From contig UGTZ01000001.1 in the NCBI GenBank assembly GCA_900455085.1, forward strand, positions 3,998,501-4,062,500: DNA of 64,000 bases, in the 5' to 3' direction. Each line of letters opens with the position of its first letter. The first letter of the stretch is position 1. The notes below the pieces were generated by a model that did not search any database, was not told the DNA's origin, and saw only the letters and a list, made by a program, of their open reading frames with translations. The stretch is from Providencia rettgeri (lineage in GTDB: Bacteria > Pseudomonadota > Gammaproteobacteria > Enterobacterales > Enterobacteriaceae). Below are positions 47,673 through 56,982 of this stretch, piece by piece. A program made the translations under genes and the position numbers.

Positions 47673-50117
47673 CTATACCCTTGCCACTTCAACCAAATTA
47701 CTGTGTTGCGGATTACCTTTCGCTAACGGTGACGGGCGTTGAGTCGTCAGGACGTTTAGGCTACCACCATGGTCTACCTTGTTTTCATCAGGTGCGTACC
47801 AAGCCCCTTCCCCCATTGCGACAACGCCTGGGATGATGCGTGGAGTCACTTTGGCAGTGATCTGTACCTCCCCTCTATCGTTGTAAATTCGTACCATGTC
47901 GCCATCTTTAATATTGCGACGTTTTGCATCAATAGGGTTGATCCACATCTCTTGTAAACAAGCCGCCTTGATCACATCAACGTTACCGTAGGTGGAGTGA
48001 ACTCGTGATTTATAGTGGAAACCACTCAATTGCAGTGGATATTTTTCGGTGAGCTTATCATCATGGCTTTCAAAGCCTGGGGAATACATTGGGAGTGCTG
48101 ATATCAAATCACCTTCCGCTAGCGTCCATGTTTTCGCAATATCCGCTAAGCGTGATGAATAGATCTCAATCTTTCCTGACGGGGTATTTAATGGATTACC
48201 AATAGGGTCTTCACGGAAAGCTTTGTGCGCCACAAAATGCCCTTGCGGGTCCATTTTTTTATAAATTCCTTGCTGCTGGAATGTCTCAAAATCAGGTAGC
48301 TCAGGTAACTTTTGTCGTGAGATTTCATACAAATGGCGTAGCCACTCTTCTTGAGTTCGCCCTTCGGTAAATTTCTCTTCAACGCCCATGCGACGCGCAA
48401 TTTGTGTACACATTTCATACACGGTTTTACTCTCAAAACGCGGTTCGATGGCTTGGCTAGCGAAAATGACATACCCCATATTACTGGCAGCGCCATCCAA
48501 GCAAAAATCCATTTGTTCAGAGGCCGTGCAATCTGGTAGGACTAAATCCGCATATTTCGCTGAGGCGGTCATATGGTTATCAATCACTACTATCATTTCG
48601 CATTTTTTATCATCCTGAAGAATGTCATGCGTTTTATTAATATCAGAGTGTTGGTTTATTAAACTGTTGCTGGCGTAGTTCCAAATAAACTTAATCGGAA
48701 CATCCAGTTTATCTTTACCGCGTACGCCATCATGAGTTGCGGTCATTTCTGGGCCACGCTCTATTGCATCAGTCCATAAAAATACAGAAATGCTTGCTTT
48801 AACTGGGTTTTCTAACGTTGGCATCCGCTCAAATGGAATATCATAATTCCCTTCACGAGCCCCTGTATTACCACCATTGATGCCAACATTACCGGTTAAA
48901 ATCGGTAACATCGCAATCGCACGTGCGGTTTGTTCACCATTCGAATGACGTTGCGGCCCCCAACCTTGGCTAATATACGCAGGTTTTGCAGAACCGATTT
49001 CACGCGCGAGTTTAATGATTTTATCAGCCGGAATACCTGTGATTTGCGCAGCCCATTGTGGTGTTTTTTCTACGCCATCATCCCCTTGGCCTAAAATATA
49101 CGCCTTGTAGTGACTGTTTTTTGGGGCGTCTGCTGGCAGGGTTTTCTCATCATAACCTACACAATATTGGTCTAAGAAGGGTTGATCAACCATATCTTCA
49201 GTGATCAACACATGGGCGATCCCTGCCACTAATGCGGCGTCTGTTCCTGGGCGGATTGGGATCCACTCATCTTCACGCCCTGCTGCTGTATCAGTATAAC
49301 GCGGGTCGATCACTATCATTCTTGCATTAGAACGCTCACGAGCTTGTTCTAATTGATAAGTAATCCCACCACCGCTCATACGGGTTTCTGCAGGGTTGTT
49401 ACCGAAGAGAACCACCAGCTTTGAGTTTTCGATATCGGAAACGCTATTACCCGCCCCACTACCATAGGTATACGGCATTGCACAGCTGATTTGTGCCGTA
49501 CTGTAGGTTCCGTAATGGTTTAAATAGCCGCCCATACAGTTCATCAAACGGGCGATGGGTGAATTCGCTGGCGGCCATGAACGTGCGACTGTGCCACCTA
49601 ATGTGCCTGTTCCATAGTTCAAATACACCGCTTCATTGCCATAATCGGCAATGATCCGTTTTAGGTTATCGCTGATTAAATCGTAGGCTTCATCCCAACT
49701 GATTTGTTTGAATTTACCTTCACCACGCGCCCCAACGCGCAACATTGGGTATTTCAAGCGGTCAGGGTTATAGACACGACGGCGCATTGAGCGACCACGT
49801 AAACAGGCTTTAACTTGATGCTTATTGCCGTAAACATCATCTCCGGTATTATCGGTTTCGACATATTTGATTTCACCATCAACCACATGCATACGCAGTG
49901 GGCAGCGACTCCCACAGTTAACAGTACATGCGCTCCAAACTATTTTCTCTTCAGGTATGGCTGTTTTGGATGCGGTTTCACTGGTATTAGCAACACTATT
50001 AAAAGGTAAACTTAGCGCTCCACTTGCAAGTGCGAGCCCCCCGACGGTACTGGTTTGCATTAGCTTCCTGCGGCTGATCTCCGATTGGAGTACTCCCTCA
50101 GATAATGCTTTACTCAT
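47673..50117 (-). CDS. dmsA: Dimethyl sulfoxide reductase catalytic subunit
   Basis: 814 residues. Twin-arginine leader SRRKLMQTSTVGGLALASG, cluster FS0 ligands in CTVNCGSRCPLRMH, and the serine that ligates molybdenum in NHYGTYSTAQIS. Bis-MGD enzyme of the DMSO reductase family, reducing DMSO and some N-oxides as terminal acceptor. Intact, like the rest of the operon, in contrast to narG. Confidence 0.96.
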   Translation of the reverse strand: MSKALSEGVLQSEISRRKLMQTSTVGGLALASGALSLPFNSVANTSETASKTAIPEEKIVWSACTVNCGSRCPLRMHVVDGEIKYVETDNTGDDVYGNKHQVKACLRGRSMRRRVYNPDRLKYPMLRVGARGEGKFKQISWDEAYDLISDNLKRIIADYGNEAVYLNYGTGTLGGTVARSWPPANSPIARLMNCMGGYLNHYGTYSTAQISCAMPYTYGSGAGNSVSDIENSKLVVLFGNNPAETRMSGGGITYQLEQARERSNARMIVIDPRYTDTAAGREDEWIPIRPGTDAALVAGIAHVLITEDMVDQPFLDQYCVGYDEKTLPADAPKNSHYKAYILGQGDDGVEKTPQWAAQITGIPADKIIKLAREIGSAKPAYISQGWGPQRHSNGEQTARAIAMLPILTGNVGINGGNTGAREGNYDIPFERMPTLENPVKASISVFLWTDAIERGPEMTATHDGVRGKDKLDVPIKFIWNYASNSLINQHSDINKTHDILQDDKKCEMIVVIDNHMTASAKYADLVLPDCTASEQMDFCLDGAASNMGYVIFASQAIEPRFESKTVYEMCTQIARRMGVEEKFTEGRTQEEWLRHLYEISRQKLPELPDFETFQQQGIYKKMDPQGHFVAHKAFREDPIGNPLNTPSGKIEIYSSRLADIAKTWTLAEGDLISALPMYSPGFESHDDKLTEKYPLQLSGFHYKSRVHSTYGNVDVIKAACLQEMWINPIDAKRRNIKDGDMVRIYNDRGEVQITAKVTPRIIPGVVAMGEGAWYAPDENKVDHGGSLNVLTTQRPSPLAKGNPQHSNLVEVARV

Positions 50118-50234
50118 ATCTGCCTCACTTTACATTGCTTCAGCGTTTTAAAATGGTTTTCTGAAATTTATTTTTATCTTTAATTTATTTATCAACTTCC
50201 AATTACCATTCTATAACCGAGGCACCGTGGGGTA

Positions 50235-50248
50235 TTGTGCACGATCAA
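50235..50248. promoter_or_regulatory. FNR-like box upstream of dmsA
   Basis: TTGTGcacgATCAA fits the FNR consensus at 8 of 10 positions, about 120 bp before dmsA. E. coli dmsA also depends on an imperfect FNR site. A near-match to a NarL heptamer (TACCCCA on the minus strand, one mismatch) lies next to it. Confidence 0.45.
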
Positions 50249-50429
50249 CAATCCAATACAAATTGTGTGGTTTTGATACGTTATATCGAGTCATTCAAGC
50301 CAGACTAAAATTAAAATAATTATTTTTAATGTTTAATTATGAATTAAATTGAAATAAATATAATTCCATTCTTCTTTAACTTGAGTTTACTGTTTTTCAT
50401 TTATTTCCGAGTCTCTATCCATAAAAAAT

Positions 50430-50465
50430 CCCCTTAAACGAAAATTGACTAAAGCGTTTAAGGGG
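50430..50465 (-). terminator. Intrinsic terminator of the peptide/fatty-acid operon
   Basis: CCCCTTAAACG and CGTTTAAGGGG form an exact 11-bp stem with a 14-nt loop, followed leftward by ATTTTTTATGG. It lies 60 bp past the last gene (stop 50526) and before the dms promoter region. The 50118-50525 interval otherwise holds only that promoter. Confidence 0.88.
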
Positions 50466-50525
50466 AAACATAGAAACTAACCTTATCTAGTGACTTTTTT
50501 CTTTTAACAGCACTTAAACTGTCGA

Positions 50526-51266
50526 TTATGCCGTTAACCCACCATCTAAGACCAATGTTTGCCCGGTTAGGTACTGGCTATTATTACCAATCAAAAATTC
50601 AACTAGCTCTGCCACTTCTTGAGGTTGCCCTAAGCGACGTAAAGGGATGTTTTGGCACATAGCTTTTAATTTAGCTTCAGGCATTGCACGGGTCATATCA
50701 CTATCAATAAGCCCCGGAGCAATACAATTCACACGTAATCCAAAACGCCCAACCTCATGAGCCAATGAACGCGTCAACCCCATCATCGCCGATTTGCTCG
50801 CCGCATAAGCTGTTTGACCAATATTGCCTTTTAACCCTGTAATTGATGACATCAATACGATTGAGCCACTCCCCGCCATCAACATGGCAGGTAATAATTT
50901 ACGGTGCCAATTCATCACGGAAATGACGTTATTCTCTAGCACATCTCGCCAGATTTCAGCATCTTGATGAATATGTAAGGCATCCCTAGTGATACCCGCA
51001 TTATGAATAATCGCCGTAGGCGCTCCAAATTGTTCCAATAACGAGCTAGAAAGCGCGTCAACTTGTGTTTCATTCTTACCATCACACGGGGATCCTTTCA
51101 CCCATGTATCTAAATTGGGGTTTTCAAGATTCGCTTGTGTTTCATTAACGCCATCAACGCTACGCCCAGTAAAAACCACATTCCAGTGGCGTCGCAATTC
51201 ACTAACTAGTGCGAGCCCAATTCCCCGGCTTCCTCCCGTCACGAGTATCCATTGATTATTTGCCAT
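50526..51266 (-). CDS. 3-oxoacyl-ACP reductase (FabG-like SDR)
   Basis: 246 residues from ATG 51266; an earlier frame start overlaps the ACP gene and lacks conservation. Motifs: VTGGSRGIG, HNAG, Ser in MSSITG and YAASKSAMMGLTRSLA, ending DGGLTA. Directly behind a dedicated acyl carrier protein (stop and start two bases apart), so a 3-keto group on an acyl-ACP is the probable substrate. Last gene of the eleven-gene operon. Confidence 0.88.
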   Translation of the reverse strand: MANNQWILVTGGSRGIGLALVSELRRHWNVVFTGRSVDGVNETQANLENPNLDTWVKGSPCDGKNETQVDALSSSLLEQFGAPTAIIHNAGITRDALHIHQDAEIWRDVLENNVISVMNWHRKLLPAMLMAGSGSIVLMSSITGLKGNIGQTAYAASKSAMMGLTRSLAHEVGRFGLRVNCIAPGLIDSDMTRAMPEAKLKAMCQNIPLRRLGQPQEVAELVEFLIGNNSQYLTGQTLVLDGGLTA

Positions 51267-51267
51267 T

Positions 51268-51519
51268 TTAAGATTTCGACTCCTTATCAATATGTTCACA
51301 CAGCGCTTTCACCGAAATTTCTGGATGTTCTAGGAAAAATTCCGCATCTAAAGCAACATTAAAATCACGTTTAACCAGCACCATAAGTTCAACATAATCT
51401 AAGCTATCGAACTCTAACTGGACTAAAGTCATCTCCGCATTCAGCTCTTCTGCTTCTAAATCTTTTGCGTCACAGATCATGTCACTAATTTTGGTATAAA
51501 TTTCTTGATATTGGCTCAT
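51268..51519 (-). CDS. Dedicated acyl carrier protein
   Basis: 83 residues, acidic and helical. FDSLDYVELMV places the 4'-phosphopantetheine attachment serine at Ser39. It differs from housekeeping AcpP (no close match to the AcpP DSLD flanks), fitting a pathway-specific carrier. Lies between the dehydratase (63 bp) and the reductase. Confidence 0.9.
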   Translation of the reverse strand: MSQYQEIYTKISDMICDAKDLEAEELNAEMTLVQLEFDSLDYVELMVLVKRDFNVALDAEFFLEHPEISVKALCEHIDKESKS

Positions 51520-51582
51520 TTGTTTTATCCTTGCATTCTTATTGAGTTATTGAATTAACTTTCAATGTTATTGAATTATTTA

Positions 51583-52347
51583 TTATTTTTCTCTGTAGCG
51601 GGCGGCGATACTAATACTCACTAATCGACCACTCTCACTATCCGCGATCACTAAGGCCGGCAAAATACGTAGGTAAATAGGCTCAGGAGAGGTGATAGGA
51701 ACCCATTTAGTCAGAAGTTCACGGTCAAACACCACCTCTTGGTGGGTTTGTACGATAGGATAACGGCAAAAAATATCTTTCAATGTTGAGCCGACCGGCA
51801 GCCATTGTGCGATCTCTTGTTGTTCAAATAACGAACTATCATGAATTAAGTACCAGAACAAAACTGCATCAATAAACTGCCATTCATACATTTCGTTGGA
51901 AAACTGAGAAAATATTGACTGCAATTTCACCATCTCTGCGGCCGAAATCGTTATCTCATTGGCGATTTCATGTAATACCGGTGGAGGACTGTTCGACAAT
52001 TGGCAAGTTAAGCAATTTTGTTGTGTATCAGAAGAGAGTAAAGCTACAGACCCTGCTTTATTTCGTGCAACTAATTGATAATCTTTATCGTTCCACAGGG
52101 GATTACGCAGTCGCACAACACATTTGATAAACTCAGGGGCGGTAACCTCTTTTGAAGCCAATAATGGATGATTTAATGATTCACTCGCGAATTGTTTCAC
52201 ATCGAGTAATGCACGCATGCCATGCACACTCAGTTGTTCTCCACCCTTTGCTTTGACCCATTCAAGGTCGAAATGAATCGGGTTATCATCACCAGAAAAT
52301 GAGGCCCACTGTTTTGCATCCTCAAGGGTATAGCGTAAAGTCCTCAT
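51583..52347 (-). CDS. MaoC-like hot-dog dehydratase/hydratase
   Basis: 254 residues. FSGDDNPIHFDLEWVKAKGG fits the hydratase-2 motif with Asp20, Asn22 and His25, followed by VHGMRALL. The second half (about 130 onward) is probably a second, non-catalytic hot-dog. Would dehydrate 3-hydroxyacyl-ACP to the trans-2-enoyl form. Overlaps the ketosynthase gene by 4 bp. Confidence 0.82.
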   Translation of the reverse strand: MRTLRYTLEDAKQWASFSGDDNPIHFDLEWVKAKGGEQLSVHGMRALLDVKQFASESLNHPLLASKEVTAPEFIKCVVRLRNPLWNDKDYQLVARNKAGSVALLSSDTQQNCLTCQLSNSPPPVLHEIANEITISAAEMVKLQSIFSQFSNEMYEWQFIDAVLFWYLIHDSSLFEQQEIAQWLPVGSTLKDIFCRYPIVQTHQEVVFDRELLTKWVPITSPEPIYLRILPALVIADSESGRLVSISIAARYREK

Positions 52348-53597
52348 GACGCTTTCTCTAAAATCAGTGCCGCATTTGCCCCACCAAAACCAAAACTCAG
52401 GTTTAATGCACGCTTAACTTCACCAATGCGGTGTTCATTAGGGATATAATCGAGGTCACATTGCGGGTCCGAGTGGTGCAAATTCGCAGTTGCAGGCATC
52501 ACACCATGCGCCATCGCTTGCAAGCAAATAATGGTTTCAAAGCTGCCAGCAGCGGCAATTAAATGTCCCGTATAGGATTTCGTACTGGATATTGGGACTT
52601 GGTAAGCTGCCGCACCTAATGCCTTTTTCAATGATTCTGTTTCATTTAAGTCATTAAGAGCCGTTGAGGTTCCATGGGCATTGATATAATCGAGAGATTC
52701 AGGAGCAGCTCCCGCTTGTTGTAAAGCCATTTCAATGGTTTTCACTCGGGCAACACAATCTTCTGCTGGTGATGTAAAATCAAAGGCATCAGAAAAATTC
52801 GCATACCCCGTAATCTCGCCCAAAATGGTGGCGCCACGAGAAATAGCGCTCTCACGCTCTTCTAAGCACAACACGGCCGCACCTTCAGAAAGGACAAAAC
52901 CACTGCGATCTGCGCTAAATGGGCAACTGGCACGAGTCGGGTCTTCCGCTTCACGTGTTAAAGCACCAAGAACATCGATATTCCATACAGCACAATCTGT
53001 CCGCAAGGACTCCCCTGCACCTGCGAGCATCATATCGGCTCGTCCATGACGAATCGCTTCAAAAGCATCACCAATCGCAATAGTGCCTGTCGCACAAGCC
53101 GCGATGGTGGTATTTTGATATCCACGCAAATTCCAAAACTGGCTGCAAGCCGCCGTTGTCACATTTGGCATTGCATAAAAACAGTTGAAAGGCGAGGTCA
53201 TCCCTGTCGCTTCAAATTCACTTACTGACATATAACTTTCATCAAGCCCTGCCCATCCCGTTCCCATAATGACACCGCACATCAGTGGGTCATAAAAATC
53301 AGTTAATGGCGTGCCTGCGAAGGCCATATCCATGGCTTCCCGCGCTGCCCCCAAGGCTAAACGCGTATGGCGTGGTAAACGACGACGAATAGCCGCGGGA
53401 ACCCCTTTTAAGCTAGGTTCATTATCAATAAGCCCTAAAAAATGACTGTGGATATTTTGCGCGGTTTTATCAACGTAACGATAACCGAGCTTTTTATCCA
53501 TAATTGCTTGCCAACATGCCGAAGCCGTATCACCCAGAGGAGTGACAGCCCCATAGCCTGTGACAACAACGCGTTTAAAGTGAGATTTTTGGTTCAT
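52344..53597 (-). CDS. Beta-ketoacyl-ACP synthase (FabF-like)
   Basis: 417 residues. Complete C-H-H triad: Cys168 in TIAACATGT, His in NAHGTSTALND and His in KSYTGHLIAAAGS. Elongates acyl-ACP with malonyl-ACP. Overlaps both neighbours by 4 bp. With the DH, ACP and KR genes it makes a short fatty-acid module similar in content to aryl polyene clusters, but lacking most of their other genes. Confidence 0.92.
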   Translation of the reverse strand: MNQKSHFKRVVVTGYGAVTPLGDTASACWQAIMDKKLGYRYVDKTAQNIHSHFLGLIDNEPSLKGVPAAIRRRLPRHTRLALGAAREAMDMAFAGTPLTDFYDPLMCGVIMGTGWAGLDESYMSVSEFEATGMTSPFNCFYAMPNVTTAACSQFWNLRGYQNTTIAACATGTIAIGDAFEAIRHGRADMMLAGAGESLRTDCAVWNIDVLGALTREAEDPTRASCPFSADRSGFVLSEGAAVLCLEERESAISRGATILGEITGYANFSDAFDFTSPAEDCVARVKTIEMALQQAGAAPESLDYINAHGTSTALNDLNETESLKKALGAAAYQVPISSTKSYTGHLIAAAGSFETIICLQAMAHGVMPATANLHHSDPQCDLDYIPNEHRIGEVKRALNLSFGFGGANAALILEKAS

Positions 53598-55012
53598 AAT
53601 GGGTTGTCCTCCTGTCGAGCGCTACCGCCACCTTGTGCTAGCCAAAGTTGTAGCGTTGCATAAAGATAATCGTATTGATTTTGCGCTAATGAGTTCTCAA
53701 TAGTTAAAAGGTCATCTTGCGCATTAAGCAGTGTTTGATAATCCACAGCACCGGCTCTGTAACGGCTGTTGGTTAGTTTTAGTCGCTGCTGGCTAAGTGA
53801 TAATGACTGTTGCAATTGCTGACGAATTTCATCTGCAGCAAAACGGGCTTCCATGGCATTATCGACTTCTGACAAGGCGGTATAAGCTGCACTACGAAAT
53901 GCCACCGCAGCTTGTTGCACTTGTAAGTCGGATTGTTCAATGGTCAATTTCACTGTGTTCCACTGAATAAATGGCAAAGAAATCGAACCCCCAACAACCC
54001 GTGTCGGGTCACTAAACCATTGAGAAAACAGCTGGCTACCCGCATTAAGCGCACCTTGCAAAGACAGTGTCGGGTAGAAGCTCAATTTAGCAGCGTCAGA
54101 ATCAGCAAGCGCGGAACGTAAACGTGACTCGGCGGCTTGAATATCCGGCCGCTGTGCTAATACGGCCAACGGTGTCGCGTTAAGAATTTCAATCCGTTGA
54201 TTTCGATTAAGTGCGCTAAGCTCACGCACATGTTGCTCTGCAGGGCGGTTTAACAATAGTGCTAATGCATTACGGGAACTATCACGCTCTTTAATGAGTC
54301 GTCGCAATTCATTTTTTCGACTAATCACCGTTTGCTGTGATTGTAAGAAATCCAGCTGGCTAACTTTTCCTGCCAAATACCATGACTTAATTTGCTGCTG
54401 ACTTTTTTCTGCAATCTTTTGGCTCGCTATCAGGTTATCAACCTGTTGATTTAACAGTGCAATATTCCAATATAATTGTGCTGTCGTATTAATAACCACT
54501 AACGCTGTTGCATGGTAATCCTGTTCGGTTGCTATTGCTTCCCACTCATTCTTTTCACGAATACGTGCCAGTTTTCCCCATAAATCGATTTCATAATTTA
54601 ATGTTAGGTTTGAGCTATAGCTTTCTTGAGGGGAAGTGCCATGGCGAATAGATTTCGTATTACTTGCTGAGCCGCCAAGGGAGAAATCCGGGGTTATATT
54701 GGTATTTGCTAGCCCGGCAGTACTTCGCGCAAGCTTTAATTTAATTGCCGCGGTGGCTAAATCATTATTATTTTCTAATACCTGATTGATCAGTTGGGAT
54801 AGCTGAGGATCTTTAAACTTATCCCACCAATTTCCAGCAACATTTCCCCCCTGCACTGACGTAATCACGTCATTCGCACCAGATTGGCGTATTTTATCAT
54901 CCCACTTCTGAGGCAATGTGAGTTCAGGGCGTTGGTATTCGGTACGCGTAAAACTGCCGCAGCCATTAAGCAAAAATAAAGCAGAAATAATATAAAGTGA
55001 TTTGATATTCAT
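53594..55012 (-). CDS. TolC-like outer-membrane efflux lipoprotein (NodT family)
   Basis: 472 residues from ATG 55012. The signal ends in a lipobox, FLLNGC, giving a lipidated Cys. Two repeats of the OEP fold with long helices (LINQVLENNNDLATAAIKLKLA, LTNSRYRAGAVDYQTLLNAQDDLL). The start overlaps the MacB-like stop as ATGA. Outer-membrane channel for the adjacent MacAB-like pump. Confidence 0.92.
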   Translation of the reverse strand: MNIKSLYIISALFLLNGCGSFTRTEYQRPELTLPQKWDDKIRQSGANDVITSVQGGNVAGNWWDKFKDPQLSQLINQVLENNNDLATAAIKLKLARSTAGLANTNITPDFSLGGSASNTKSIRHGTSPQESYSSNLTLNYEIDLWGKLARIREKNEWEAIATEQDYHATALVVINTTAQLYWNIALLNQQVDNLIASQKIAEKSQQQIKSWYLAGKVSQLDFLQSQQTVISRKNELRRLIKERDSSRNALALLLNRPAEQHVRELSALNRNQRIEILNATPLAVLAQRPDIQAAESRLRSALADSDAAKLSFYPTLSLQGALNAGSQLFSQWFSDPTRVVGGSISLPFIQWNTVKLTIEQSDLQVQQAAVAFRSAAYTALSEVDNAMEARFAADEIRQQLQQSLSLSQQRLKLTNSRYRAGAVDYQTLLNAQDDLLTIENSLAQNQYDYLYATLQLWLAQGGGSARQEDNPL

Positions 55013-56982
55013 TCGCGTGCCAATGCCTCCGTTGGGTTGAGTTTGGCAGCCCGACGAGCAGGAAAATAACCAAAAACCAAACCAATTAAAGCAGAGAAAC
55101 CACACGCTAATAAAACAGGGAACAGAGTAAACACCATCGTAAATTCAGTGGTGAAATAAGAGAAAATCCACCCCGTTAACCATGAACCAACAATACCAAT
55201 TAAGCCGCCAAGCGAGCAAATCATCACAGCTTCTATCAGAAATTGGTTCATAATATCTTGAGGACGAGCACCAACAGAAAGGCGGATCCCGATTTCATGA
55301 GTTCGTTCCGTTACAGAAACCAACATGATATTCATCACCCCAACGCCGCCAACCAATAAGGAAATAGCGGCAATCGAAGTGATCAGTAATGACATAGAAT
55401 CGGATGTTTTTTGTAATGCATTGGCGAGCTGGTCATCCGACTGAATAAAAAAGTCCTTTTTACCATGTTCGCGTAGTAACAAACGCTCAACCTGTAATTC
55501 AGCTTGCTGAGAGGTTAAGCTTTCAGGGAAGCGCAGTGAAATAAACTCAATAGGTTTGTCCCCGACCACACGTTGCTGTAACGATGAGTAAGGCACCCAC
55601 CCCATAACAAAGCCGCTCGACATTTTGGGCCCCGGTTTACGGGCAATACCAATAATTCGCCATGGCGAATGGCCAATCTGCACAATTTGCCCTAACGGTT
55701 CTTCTTCTGGCTGAAAAAGTACTTCTCGGCTTCCTTCATCCAATACAATAACGGGCTCGCTGTCAGCCATATCGAGCGTACTGAATAAACTGCCATGTAA
55801 AAGCTGAAACCCTTGTGCCGCAAAATACTCTTCTGAAACACCATTAAGCATGATGGAGTTATCCAAGCCTTTATTAACGACCATCGTCATGCTACTCGCG
55901 ACGGGAGAAACAGACTCAATCCATGGCAGTTGCTTTAGGCTTTTAACATCATTTAACGATAACGCACGCTCCATATCAGGCCGCTTTGCCCCCCACCCAG
56001 TACCGGGGCGAATTTCCAGTGTCGTGCTACCAAGCTTCCCGATTTCATCCATGATGGAGCGTCTTGCACCTTCCCCCACGGCCATTGATGACACCACAGA
56101 AGAAATACCAATGATAATTCCCAACATCGACAAAAATGCACGCATACGATGACCGAGTAAGGCCCGCCATGCCATACGAATGGACTCAATAATATTGCGC
56201 CACACCGATGCACGGCCATTATCTTCAACAGCAGGAAGCTGGTGCCGTTGTTTTGTGTCTGTCTGTGCTTGGTTCTGCTTATCAGAAACAATTTTTCCAT
56301 CACTAATTTCAATAATTCGCTGAGTTTGCTGAGCGATATTTTGGTCGTGGGTCACAATCACAACAGTGTGCCCATCGAGATGAAGCTGATGTAAAATATC
56401 CATCAATGCATGGCCACTGGCGCTATCTAATGCCCCTGTAGGTTCATCTGCAAGAATTATTTGTGCACCATTGACCAAGGCGCGACAAACACTAACACGC
56501 TGCTGTTGCCCACCAGATAGCTGATAAGGTTTGTGATCCAAGCGTGTTTGTAACCCTAACTTTTCTGCTAATAAAGCAACTCGTGCGCTCCGCTCATCTT
56601 CTGGCATTGCCGTATACAAAGCAGGGATAGCAATATTTTCCTCTGCAGTCAGGTAGGGCATCAGGTGATAACGTTGAAAAATAAATCCAAGATATTGGCT
56701 ACGTAATTCCGCCAGTTGGTCACTGTTCACCTCATGAACCGCAATCCCATTGATAAACACTTCTCCTTGAGAAGGCTTATCTAAACAACCAATGATATTC
56801 ATCAGAGTCGATTTACCTGAACCTGATGCGCCAATGATAGCGACCATTTCCCCTTGGTTAATTGATAGCGAAATATCATTCAAAACAGGAATAGTTTGCG
56901 TACCTGCTGAAAACTCACGGTAAACATGATGAAGTTCAATCAGAGGGCGGGTAAAAGATACATTTCGTGTCGTCGCCATCAT
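55009..56982 (-). CDS. MacB-like ABC transporter (fused ATPase/permease)
   Basis: 657 residues. N-terminal ATPase: Walker A GASGSGKST, signature LSGGQQQR, Walker B IILADEPTGALD. Then four membrane helices with a large periplasmic loop and a C-terminal FtsX domain (GVMNIMLVSVTERTHEIGIRLSVGA). MacB-type transporters lift substrates from the periplasm through TolC, so it would act after export to the periplasm. Starts one base inside the adaptor's stop. Confidence 0.93.
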   Translation of the reverse strand: MMATTRNVSFTRPLIELHHVYREFSAGTQTIPVLNDISLSINQGEMVAIIGASGSGKSTLMNIIGCLDKPSQGEVFINGIAVHEVNSDQLAELRSQYLGFIFQRYHLMPYLTAEENIAIPALYTAMPEDERSARVALLAEKLGLQTRLDHKPYQLSGGQQQRVSVCRALVNGAQIILADEPTGALDSASGHALMDILHQLHLDGHTVVIVTHDQNIAQQTQRIIEISDGKIVSDKQNQAQTDTKQRHQLPAVEDNGRASVWRNIIESIRMAWRALLGHRMRAFLSMLGIIIGISSVVSSMAVGEGARRSIMDEIGKLGSTTLEIRPGTGWGAKRPDMERALSLNDVKSLKQLPWIESVSPVASSMTMVVNKGLDNSIMLNGVSEEYFAAQGFQLLHGSLFSTLDMADSEPVIVLDEGSREVLFQPEEEPLGQIVQIGHSPWRIIGIARKPGPKMSSGFVMGWVPYSSLQQRVVGDKPIEFISLRFPESLTSQQAELQVERLLLREHGKKDFFIQSDDQLANALQKTSDSMSLLITSIAAISLLVGGVGVMNIMLVSVTERTHEIGIRLSVGARPQDIMNQFLIEAVMICSLGGLIGIVGSWLTGWIFSYFTTEFTMVFTLFPVLLACGFSALIGLVFGYFPARRAAKLNPTEALARE

